Of a DNA stretch of 64,000 nt, positions 45,010 through 52,990 are shown piece by piece; positions within the stretch are counted from its first letter, which is position 1; every line of letters begins with the position of its first letter. Origin of the DNA: Candidatus Gastranaerophilales bacterium (GTDB lineage: Bacteria; Cyanobacteriota; Vampirovibrionia; Gastranaerophilales; Gastranaerophilaceae); assembly GCA_944323395.1 (NCBI GenBank), contig CALUSI010000003.1, forward strand, positions 62,001 to 126,000. The letters are read 5' to 3'. Under the pieces are notes generated by a model. The model was not told the origin of the DNA. It did not search any database and saw only the letters and a list, made by a program, of their open reading frames with translations. A program made the translations under genes and the position numbers.

Positions 45010-46374
45010 ATGGCAGAGAAAGTTGTAATAATAGGTGGCGGAGCAGCCGGACCCAAAACAGCAGCAAAACTAAGACGAGAACGTCCTGATTTAATAATAG
45101 ATTTATATACACAAGAGGATATTATCTCATATTCAGCGTGCGGTCTGCCATATTTTATAGAAGATATAATTAAAATGCCAGAAACTTTAATTATGAGAAC
45201 ACCTGAAGATTTTAAAAAACAAAATATAGATATTCATATTAAACAAAAATGCATAAAAGTAGATACAAGGGAGAAAAAAGTTCTAATCGAAGACTTAAGG
45301 ACAACAGAAGTATATGAAGTATCATACGATATTCTTGTCATCGCAACAGGCGCAATTCCAGAAATTCCTAACATTAAAAATGTTGATTTAAAGAACATTT
45401 TCACATTAAGAACAATTCAAGATGGAATAAACATTAAAGAAAAAATGTTTAAATCCAAGAAAGCCGTATTAATTGGCGGAGGCTACATTTCAATAGAAGT
45501 AATGGAAGCTTTTGTTAAAAATAATATTCAAGTTACATTAATTGAAAGAAATCCACATATATTAAAAATGTTTGATGATGACTTTGCCAAAATGATTACG
45601 GACTATATCATAGGAAGAAATCCCGGGCAAGTTAATATTCTGACAAATGAAGAAGTTATAATGTTTCAAGGTAATGAACAAGGAGAAGTAACAAAAGTAA
45701 TCACTGCATCAGGAAAACAAGTAGAAACAGATCTTGTTGTTTTAGGAACCGGAGTCCGACCAAACACAGATTTTCTCATAGGAAGTGATATAAAACTAAG
45801 CGTAAAAAACAGTATAAAAGTTGGGAATACAATGAGAACATCAAAATCTGGCATATATGCGGTAGGTGACTGTACAGATAATTTTAATTTAATAACAAAC
45901 AGATACACTTGGGTGCCAATGGGTTCAACTGCAAATAAAGAAGGAAGATGTGCTGCAATTAATATAGCTGGTGGAAATTGTTTATTTGAAGGTATTTTAA
46001 ATTCAACAATTACTAAATATTTTGATTTTACAATTTCGATAATCGGAATAAGTTACCAAGAAGCTTTAAAACTTGGATTTCAACCGGAATATGCTATAGT
46101 TACTAAAAGAGATAAAGCAGGATACATGCCAAATCATGGAATATTAACTTTAAAATTAATAGCAGATAAGAACACCCACACAATACTAGGTATACAGGGT
46201 ATTGGAGAAGGTGAAGTTAATCAACGAATAAACACCGTGATTCCGGCAATTCTAAGTAAAACAAAATTAGAATCTTTTATGAACTTAGATTTACCATATT
46301 CACCACCATATTCACCTGCTATAGATCCTGTATTAAATGCCGCACAAATTGTTCTACATAAAATTAATTGCTAA
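45010..46374 (+). CDS. FAD/NAD(P)-dependent disulfide oxidoreductase (CoA-disulfide reductase/NADH oxidase-like)
   Basis: 454 residues, ATG with AAGGA upstream. FAD site VVIIGGGAAGPKTAAKL (about 4-20), single redox Cys in SACGLPYF (about 43), NAD(P) site AVLIGGGYISIE (about 156-167), second FAD motif GIYAVGDC (about 284-291), and a C-terminal dimerisation domain ending in a CoADR-like SPPYSPAIDP motif. Relatives reduce CoA disulfide, O2 or sulfur compounds; which one applies is unclear. It follows the TM1266-like gene by 12 nt and probably shares its transcript. Confidence 0.87.
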   Translation: MAEKVVIIGGGAAGPKTAAKLRRERPDLIIDLYTQEDIISYSACGLPYFIEDIIKMPETLIMRTPEDFKKQNIDIHIKQKCIKVDTREKKVLIEDLRTTEVYEVSYDILVIATGAIPEIPNIKNVDLKNIFTLRTIQDGINIKEKMFKSKKAVLIGGGYISIEVMEAFVKNNIQVTLIERNPHILKMFDDDFAKMITDYIIGRNPGQVNILTNEEVIMFQGNEQGEVTKVITASGKQVETDLVVLGTGVRPNTDFLIGSDIKLSVKNSIKVGNTMRTSKSGIYAVGDCTDNFNLITNRYTWVPMGSTANKEGRCAAINIAGGNCLFEGILNSTITKYFDFTISIIGISYQEALKLGFQPEYAIVTKRDKAGYMPNHGILTLKLIADKNTHTILGIQGIGEGEVNQRINTVIPAILSKTKLESFMNLDLPYSPPYSPAIDPVLNAAQIVLHKINC

Positions 46375-46497
46375 TAATATTTATAATTCTAAAGCTTTAA
46401 ATCATCAAAACGGAAAAAGATATTAATGACTTGATATATCTAAAGTAATAATATAAAATAGACAATGTTAAAAATAGTATAGTTATAAAGGTTTGGT

Positions 46498-48159
46498 TTG
46501 TTTTCAAAGGCAATATCAAGAATTATAAAAAAGAAAAACTTAAATTGTTTAATAATCACTCCTCCATTAATGGAGCCAAATACATTTTACACTGCCTCAC
46601 CTATATTAACAGGGCAATTGCTAGATAATGGTTTTTATGCAAAAAACCTGGACTTAAACATAAAGTTTTTCAGGAAGGTTTTAACAAAAGAGTACATAAA
46701 CAAAACAAAGAAAATACTCAATTCAAAAAAAATAACTTATGATAAAAAAGCGATCGATTATTTAGCTGAAAATATAGATAAATCAATCAATGTATATCGA
46801 GAAGGGGCAAACAACGGAATAAATTTTCAGAAAGCAGAAGAAGTTATTAATGCAGTACTACGATTTATTGCAAAGCCATATGAATGTTTTAAATTAAGCC
46901 AATTAAAAAACTTTGAAGAATGCTATGCCGGTTATAATTATAATTGGGAAAGTATAAAAAAAATAAGTTTAAATAAAGAAGCTAATATTTTTATAGATTT
47001 TTTTGAACAAATAATCAAAGAAATAAAAAAACAACACATCGATTTTATCGGAATTACAATACCATTTCCAGGAAATATAATACCAGCATTAACACTTTCA
47101 AGACTTTTAAAAAAGAGAACTAAAATATATGTTACTTTAGGTGGAAATTTTATTAAAAAAGAACATATATACAATCATCCTGAAATTCTGGACATATATT
47201 GTGATTCCGTATTAATAGGTGATGGCGAAATTTCCATTGTAGAATTAGCAAATGCTCTAAAAAACAATTCAAATTTAAATGATGTACATGGAATAATATA
47301 TAAAAATAACAAAAAAGAAATCATTCAGATTGAATCAAAACCTATAACAAACATAAATACCATAGCAAATATATCACTTGATGGATTAAAATTTGAAGAA
47401 TATATGGTTAATAATCCAACAATTCAACTAATTAACTCAAAAGGCTGTTATTGGGGGAAATGTACATTTTGCAGCTTAGCAGCAAAATATTCAAAATATT
47501 GCATTAAAACACCATATAAAATCATTGCAAATATAAAAGAATTAAAGGAAAAAATTAATACATTAAAATATATATCCTTTCAAGATGATGCTATACATCC
47601 AAATTATTTAGAGAAATTAGCATCTGAGATAATTAAGGAAAACTTAAATATTCAATATTCTATATTTGGCAGATTTGAAAAGGAATTTACAAGAGATTTA
47701 TTGGAAAAATTATACAAATCAGGTTTAAGGTCAATATACTGGGGACTTGAATCCGGAAGTCAAAAAATTCTCAACGACATGAATAAAGGAATAAATTTGG
47801 AAAATGTTGCCAGAATATTAAAAGATGCATACGAAATAGGCATAGAGAATATGGTAGGAATAATTATCAATTTCCCAACTGAGACAACAAAAGAATATAA
47901 CGAAACGCTTGAATTTCTTAGTGAAATCAAACAATATGCGACTATTAGTCCGGGGCGATTTGCCCTAATGAAGAATAGTATAATCGCAAAGAATGCAAAC
48001 AAATATGGTATAGAAACACTTGATGCCGAAGAGTTTTCATATTGTATTATGTATAAAAATAATAATATTTCAGAGAAAGAAGAACAAGAAAAATGGGAGC
48101 ACTTCTGCGAATGTATTAGAAGATCGGATTTTCATATAGATTCCAATAAAAATATATAA
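46498..48159 (+). CDS. B12-binding-type radical SAM protein, CX4CX2C family (copy 6, orphan)
   Basis: 553 residues starting at TTG with AAAGG upstream. The plan equals that of the island copies: opening CLIITPPLMEPNTFYTASPIL and LDLNIKFFRK, a helical insert, then C317, C322 and C325 in GCYWGKCTFC (CX4CX2C), WGLESGSQKILNDMNKG and INFPTETTKE. It lies 16 kb from the island among unrelated genes and ends at a hairpin. It may act in the same pathway or be the ancestral copy. Substrate unknown. Confidence 0.85.
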   Translation: MFSKAISRIIKKKNLNCLIITPPLMEPNTFYTASPILTGQLLDNGFYAKNLDLNIKFFRKVLTKEYINKTKKILNSKKITYDKKAIDYLAENIDKSINVYREGANNGINFQKAEEVINAVLRFIAKPYECFKLSQLKNFEECYAGYNYNWESIKKISLNKEANIFIDFFEQIIKEIKKQHIDFIGITIPFPGNIIPALTLSRLLKKRTKIYVTLGGNFIKKEHIYNHPEILDIYCDSVLIGDGEISIVELANALKNNSNLNDVHGIIYKNNKKEIIQIESKPITNINTIANISLDGLKFEEYMVNNPTIQLINSKGCYWGKCTFCSLAAKYSKYCIKTPYKIIANIKELKEKINTLKYISFQDDAIHPNYLEKLASEIIKENLNIQYSIFGRFEKEFTRDLLEKLYKSGLRSIYWGLESGSQKILNDMNKGINLENVARILKDAYEIGIENMVGIIINFPTETTKEYNETLEFLSEIKQYATISPGRFALMKNSIIAKNANKYGIETLDAEEFSYCIMYKNNNISEKEEQEKWEHFCECIRRSDFHIDSNKNI

Positions 48160-48183
48160 ATACAACAAAACAATATGAAATAA

Positions 48184-48213
48184 AACCCGATATATGCAAT
48201 AATATAACGGGTT
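48184..48213. terminator. hairpin between radical SAM copy 6 and ctpA
   Basis: AACCCG (48184-48189) pairs with CGGGTT (48208-48213), extended by AT pairs and followed by T-rich sequence. It lies between convergent genes and may stop both. Confidence 0.55.
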
Positions 48214-48254
48214 CATTATTTTATACTATCAAAGACATAAAATTGTAATTTATA

Positions 48255-49484
48255 TTAACGGTTAGCAGACATCTTCTCATTTTGAATCATCTGCAACAAA
48301 ACTTCTTGAGCTTTTTTCAATTGTACATCATTATTTTCTTTTATATCTTCATCAGTAATTTTCACCTCAATATCCGGTGCAATACCTTTTTTATTGATGT
48401 CAGTACCATTTGGAGTCAAATATTTTTGTACAGTAATATTAAGACCAGCACCAAATGGGCTCAACGGTTTTACCTCTTGAACTAAACCTTTACCAAAAGT
48501 ATTTTCACCGATTAGTATTGCCCTTTGATTATCTTTCAAAGCACCTGACATAATTTCACTTGCTGAAGCACTACCTTTATTAATTAAAATTACCAAAGGT
48601 TGAGTTGAAAAATATCTTTTAGAAGAACGTGAAGTATCCTTATAACCATCTCTATCCACAGTGCTTACAATAATATCATCATCTAAAAATAAATCAGATA
48701 TTTCAATAGCGTTTGTTAATAATCCACCGGTATTAGCTCTAAGATCAATAATTATGCCTTCTTTATTCTTGTAAGACTCCATAATATTTTTAAAATCAGT
48801 ACTTACATTTCTACCCATAAATGAGCTCAAACGTATATAGCCGATTTTGTCATCTAACTTAAAATTATCAGGCAATTTTTGAGAAATAGATTTTATTTGA
48901 ATTTCATCTCTGACAATTTTATATGTTTTATTTGGTACACCTTTTCTCTTTATAAGAAGTTCTACAGTTGTACCTTTTTTTCCTCTGATTTTATCAGCTG
49001 CTTTATCTATTGACATATCCTTAGTAGATACGCCATCAATAGCTAAAATTTCGTCTTCAGCAAGAAGACCGGCTTTTTCTCCTGGAGTATCTTCTATTGG
49101 AGAAATAACCAAAATCTTTCCATCTCTAAGTCCCATTTGAATTCCGATACCACATAAAGAACCTTTAATCATATTCTTCTCTTCTTCAAACTCTTTTGGT
49201 GGTACAAAACGAGTATATTTATCATTTAAGCTGGCGACCATGGTATCTATAGCAACATAAGCGTCTTCAGGAGTCTTAATTTTATCATCATATTTATGAC
49301 GCCATTTATTCCAATCTTGGCCATTATTTGTTTGATCTAAGAATCTTGAATTAACTATTTTCCAAACCATATCATATAAAACAGTTTCAGATTCAGCCAT
49401 TGCAGTATTACTTCTATTACAAGTAATACTAACCATAACTAATGCAAGTGTTATTAATGCAGTATTTTTTAAAAACTTTTTCAC
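48255..49484 (-). CDS. ctpA: carboxyl-terminal processing protease (S41 family)
   Basis: 409 residues. A signal peptide (about 1-30) leads to a periplasmic protein: helical N-domain, PDZ domain (about 100-190, CGIGIQMGLRDGK, AGLLAEDEILAIDG) and S41 protease core with nucleophile Ser in GSASASEIM (about 306) and Lys in FGKGLVQ (about 330). It trims C-termini of envelope proteins; cyanobacterial relatives process D1, but no photosystem genes are present here. Single-gene unit. Confidence 0.9.
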   Translation of the reverse strand: MKKFLKNTALITLALVMVSITCNRSNTAMAESETVLYDMVWKIVNSRFLDQTNNGQDWNKWRHKYDDKIKTPEDAYVAIDTMVASLNDKYTRFVPPKEFEEEKNMIKGSLCGIGIQMGLRDGKILVISPIEDTPGEKAGLLAEDEILAIDGVSTKDMSIDKAADKIRGKKGTTVELLIKRKGVPNKTYKIVRDEIQIKSISQKLPDNFKLDDKIGYIRLSSFMGRNVSTDFKNIMESYKNKEGIIIDLRANTGGLLTNAIEISDLFLDDDIIVSTVDRDGYKDTSRSSKRYFSTQPLVILINKGSASASEIMSGALKDNQRAILIGENTFGKGLVQEVKPLSPFGAGLNITVQKYLTPNGTDINKKGIAPDIEVKITDEDIKENNDVQLKKAQEVLLQMIQNEKMSANR

Positions 49485-49667
49485 AACTCTCTCCTTGTTA
49501 ATCTAATTATAATATAAAATCACGTATTTGTTTATTACCTCTCAAGAGTATAAGACTAAATCCAAACAATAAAGTTTCCATAAAAAATAAAATACAACTC
49601 TAGCCTAATCAATAAGCGGATGAGAATAATAAAATAAAAAAATACAATAACAAAAAAGGAGGGAAAT

Positions 49668-50114
49668 ATGCATTATTTAAATATAGAATTAGACGGCATT
49701 GATAAAAATGGAGAAGAAAAGAAATTTAAACTTTCCGAATTAAAAGGTAACAATCTAATTGTTTATTTCTACCCTCAAGATGACACTCCGGTATGCACAA
49801 AAGAGGCGCAAGAATTTCAAGATGCAATAAACAAAATTCAAGAATTTGCTCAAATAATAGGTGTTAGTAACAACAATATAAAAGATCATTTAGAATTTCA
49901 AAAAAAGTATGGATTAAATTTTATATTACTTTCTGATTCTAATAACGAATTAAAAAAAGCATTTGAAGAATATGATATTCATCTACAAAATTTACACAGA
50001 GCAACTTTTATACTTGATAAAGAAGGTCAAATTATAAAATATTGGAATAAAGTTGATGTTGATGAACATATAAAGGATATCCTTACTTTTTTTAAAAATA
50101 TAAATAAAGAATAA
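49668..50114 (+). CDS. bcp: Bcp/PrxQ-type peroxiredoxin, one-Cys
   Basis: 148 residues, with AGGAGGG before the ATG. The peroxidatic Cys is C43 in YPQDDTPVCTKEA. The resolving Cys usually found five residues later is Q48 and no other Cys is present, so the enzyme must be recycled by an outside thiol. It reduces hydroperoxides in the cytosol, a common oxygen defence of anaerobes. Monocistronic. Confidence 0.88.
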   Translation: MHYLNIELDGIDKNGEEKKFKLSELKGNNLIVYFYPQDDTPVCTKEAQEFQDAINKIQEFAQIIGVSNNNIKDHLEFQKKYGLNFILLSDSNNELKKAFEEYDIHLQNLHRATFILDKEGQIIKYWNKVDVDEHIKDILTFFKNINKE

Positions 50115-50240
50115 ATCTTAAATAAAAAAGAAAAAGTTTGTTTTCTAAAATATGATACAAACATAAACAAAGCATAACTATATTAAGATTATTTATTTTA
50201 ATCTTATTGAACTACAAAATTATGTACGTTTTTAGCATAT

Positions 50241-50447
50241 TTAAGATAAATTATTATTGTATTTTTCTAACTCAGACATTATTTGAGAAAAAGGCAGATT
50301 AGTCTTATCTGCTTTGATTTTTATTGTTTCAATTAACCAATTCGGATTAAATACGTACCATTGCCTAATTTTAGGATAATCTTGCTGATTATTTCTAAGA
50401 ATATCCTCTATTTCTTGTTTAATTTGCTCCTCAGTTAATGCTATCAT
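50241..50447 (-). CDS. unknown 68-residue protein
   Basis: ATG 50447 follows AAGAGG; a longer start 27 nt upstream has none. Acidic and helical (LTEEQIKQEIEDILRN, SQIMSELEKY), soluble, no recognised family. Single gene. Confidence 0.5.
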   Translation of the reverse strand: MIALTEEQIKQEIEDILRNNQQDYPKIRQWYVFNPNWLIETIKIKADKTNLPFSQIMSELEKYNNNLS

Positions 50448-50972
50448 ATATACCTCTTTTTGTCTTACTACCAATCCTCTTTTTATATATTATTCCCATT
50501 CTCAAAAATTCTTCAACATATACGTTTTTATATTTTTTCATAATAAGAAAAAATTTGTATAATATTTGATAAATATTTATCTATGTAAATTCTGAAGATT
50601 ATCATATTGAATCAATATATTTCTTTATTGAAGAAAAAAACTAAAAATAAATAATTATAACCTCTCCTTAAAGAGAGATTGAAGATTAGGTATAAAATTA
50701 TTATTTAATCATTCAAAAAACTGTAGCTGATTGCTGTTTTGTAATTTTTTGAAGTAAACTTTGTAAGTCTTGTAACAAAATTCACAACGAAATTAGAATA
50801 TTGTATTATTCTGATATCCAATTAAGGTTTCTATAAAAAATATATGATTTTTAAATTATAGAAAAGATTAATCTAAAGGTTTAGAAAAATATATAAACCA
50901 TTTGATTGATGTAGCCGAATGAGAAAATCTTTAAAATGATTTTTAAAGGGTAGTATAGTCGTTGGAGATTTA
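50448..50972. other. 525-bp gene-free stretch
   Basis: No coding region on either strand. It contains a weak 5-bp hairpin (CTCTC-CTTAAA-GAGAG, 50662-50677) and very AT-rich sequence that probably carries promoters for both flanking genes. No RNA family is recognised. Confidence 0.4.
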
Positions 50973-51719
50973 ATGAAAACAGGGAAAAGATTAAATATAT
51001 TAAATAAATGTACTTTATTGATTTCAATGCTCATATTTTCTTCATTGGGTTCTTTAGCTGCAGAAAGCTATTTATCAGGAATTAATATTCAGCAAAAAAC
51101 AGATGGTGAGTATAAAGTTGTATTAAAGGTTGATAAAAAATCTCAAATAAAGAAGTCAATAGATAACGACGGGAATTTAACTTTGGTAATGAATTCTACT
51201 TTGCCATCCGAGTCTATGGATATTGTTTATGACAATGCCGTAGATTTAAAAAACGTTATTGTTCAAAAGAAAAATGATAATAATACTTTAATTTTATTGC
51301 AGGCAGATAATATTCAAAATGCAAAAATATATACAAAAGAATTGTCAACAGGTCTTGTAAAACAATTGGATAATAAAGCAAATATATTTGGCGATTTATT
51401 CTTTGTTGCTGATAAAAAAGCACTAACAAGTTCAATTTTAGGTATGATATTCTTGTTCTTTATGATGTTATTATCAAGACCAAAAGAAAAAAGATACACA
51501 GAAGCTAATGCTAAAAAATATACAAATGTTAAAAAGCATATTAATGCAAATACATTAAGAAATAAAAATCTTGTACAATCACAATATGTTCCATCAATAA
51601 ATTATAAAGTTAACGGCAGTTTTAATTCTTTGAATCATCATATCAGTACGCCTAAAGACTTAAATGTTAATAATCATTATCAAAACTATGAAGATGAAGA
51701 GATAAGAAAAGTAGGTTAA
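50973..51719 (+). CDS. exported/membrane protein with AMIN-like N-terminal domain
   Basis: 248 residues. A signal sequence (about 10-30), then a beta-rich domain (about 33-125, GINIQQKTDGEYKVVLKV, VDLKNVIVQKKN) resembling AMIN domains that bind cell-wall glycans. One membrane helix follows (about 150-168), with a charged tail rich in Asn, His and Tyr. It may localise envelope machinery. The AMIN call is by pattern only. Confidence 0.55.
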   Translation: MKTGKRLNILNKCTLLISMLIFSSLGSLAAESYLSGINIQQKTDGEYKVVLKVDKKSQIKKSIDNDGNLTLVMNSTLPSESMDIVYDNAVDLKNVIVQKKNDNNTLILLQADNIQNAKIYTKELSTGLVKQLDNKANIFGDLFFVADKKALTSSILGMIFLFFMMLLSRPKEKRYTEANAKKYTNVKKHINANTLRNKNLVQSQYVPSINYKVNGSFNSLNHHISTPKDLNVNNHYQNYEDEEIRKVG

Positions 51720-51800
51720 TATAAGTTTAAACTATTGCATTAATTTGATTAAAATATTAATATATTTTTATGCAACAAATAGATGAGTAGTTAAAATTTT

Positions 51801-52079
51801 ATGCAAGTAATTAAAGCAACTGAATTATTTCAAAGTATAAGAAACATTGATAATAATGAGTTTGAAAAATCAAGTAAAATAAATTTAGATTTTTCAAATA
51901 TAGAATCAATCGACTTAAAAGCAATAACAATGCTTTTAAACATACAAAAAGTCGCACTTTTAAATAACAAATCTATTTCGATAAGTAATGTAAGTCCAAG
52001 AGTAAGCAGAATATTGGATGTAACAGGTTTAAATAAAACATTCGCAAATGTTGCAACAAATCCTATCGCTAGAAAGTAG
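51801..52079 (+). CDS. STAS-domain protein (anti-sigma-factor antagonist-like)
   Basis: 92 residues forming one STAS domain: INLDFSNIESIDLKAITMLLNI (about 26-47), where Ser/Asp at the loop is the usual phosphorylation region, and a closing helix LDVTGLNKTFA. Such proteins relieve anti-sigma factors or act in stressosome-like switches. The SpoIIE phosphatase in the hydrogenase operon could be a partner, but the genes are 49 kb apart. Ends 7 nt before rsmI. Confidence 0.7.
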   Translation: MQVIKATELFQSIRNIDNNEFEKSSKINLDFSNIESIDLKAITMLLNIQKVALLNNKSISISNVSPRVSRILDVTGLNKTFANVATNPIARK

Positions 52080-52086
52080 TATATAG

Positions 52087-52896
52087 ATGTCTTCACAATT
52101 TTTTGTAGTTGCAACTCCTATTGGAAATCTAAAAGATATTACGTTAAGAGCAATAGAAGTTTTAAATGATGTTGATTATATAGCTTGTGAAGATACTCGA
52201 GTAACAAGAATCTTAGCGGATAAATACGGGTTTAGTGCAAAATTATTTGATTGTCATAAGTTTAATGAAAAAGAACGAAGTGAAAAAATAATAAATTTGC
52301 TTGAAGAAGGAAAAAATGTAGCATTGGTATCAGATGCAGGAACCCCTGGGATTTCAGACCCCGGAAGTGTTCTTATAAGTTCTTTAATAGAAAGGGGAAT
52401 AAAAATAACCTCCTTGCCAGGAGCTTGTGCTGTAACAACTTTTTTGAGTATGATTCCCCGTAAAAACGAAGAATATGCATTTATAGGATTTATTCCTAGA
52501 AACAAGAAGCAACAAATAGAAATTCTTAATAAATACCGCTATACGAATTGTGTTTTTTATGAATCGCCAAACAGATTAATGGAAACACTTGAAAATATTA
52601 AAGAAGAATATGGACCAAATGCCCTTGTTGCTGTGGGCAGGGAACTCACAAAAGTTTTTGAAGAGATAAAAATTAATTCAGTAGAAGAAATAATATCTTA
52701 TTTTAAAAAAAATCCGTTAAAAGGTGAAATTGTCGCAATGCTTTTTGCAAAAGAAACTTCTGATGTAAGTGAAGATGAATTAAAACAAAAAATAAAAATT
52801 TTAAAAGAAGAAGGTTTTTCTCCAAAAGATATCTCAAAAATTCTTTCAAAGTTATATGGCGAAAATAAGAATAAAGTATATAAAATGGTTATATAG
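52087..52896 (+). CDS. rsmI: 16S rRNA (cytidine-1402-2'-O)-methyltransferase
   Basis: 269 residues, the normal length. VVATPIGNLKDIT (about 7-19), CEDTRVT, LVSDAGTPGISDPG (about 80-93) and SLPGACAVTT are hallmark motifs of this SAM-dependent enzyme of the tetrapyrrole-methylase fold. It modifies C1402 in the ribosomal P site. It is co-directional with the STAS gene 7 nt upstream. Confidence 0.95.
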   Translation: MSSQFFVVATPIGNLKDITLRAIEVLNDVDYIACEDTRVTRILADKYGFSAKLFDCHKFNEKERSEKIINLLEEGKNVALVSDAGTPGISDPGSVLISSLIERGIKITSLPGACAVTTFLSMIPRKNEEYAFIGFIPRNKKQQIEILNKYRYTNCVFYESPNRLMETLENIKEEYGPNALVAVGRELTKVFEEIKINSVEEIISYFKKNPLKGEIVAMLFAKETSDVSEDELKQKIKILKEEGFSPKDISKILSKLYGENKNKVYKMVI

Positions 52897-52930
52897 AAAT
52901 ACTTTTTCTGTATGAAACATGTGGATTTTT

Positions 52931-52959
52931 TTGTATATTAAAATCAAAAATGCTATAAT
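52931..52959 (+). promoter_or_regulatory. sigma70-type promoter of the helicase-nuclease gene
   Basis: TTGTAT (52931-52936), a 17-bp spacer and TATAAT (52954-52959), with TGC before the -10 box making it also an extended -10. The start codon lies 31 nt downstream. Confidence 0.65.
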
Positions 52960-52990
52960 TTCTTATTATATCTAATTTATAGGGGAAAAT

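Noticed and set aside
50641-50690. Hairpin in the 525-bp gap considered as a small RNA or terminator
   Set aside because: The stem is only five base pairs, no T-run follows, and no RNA family is recognised.
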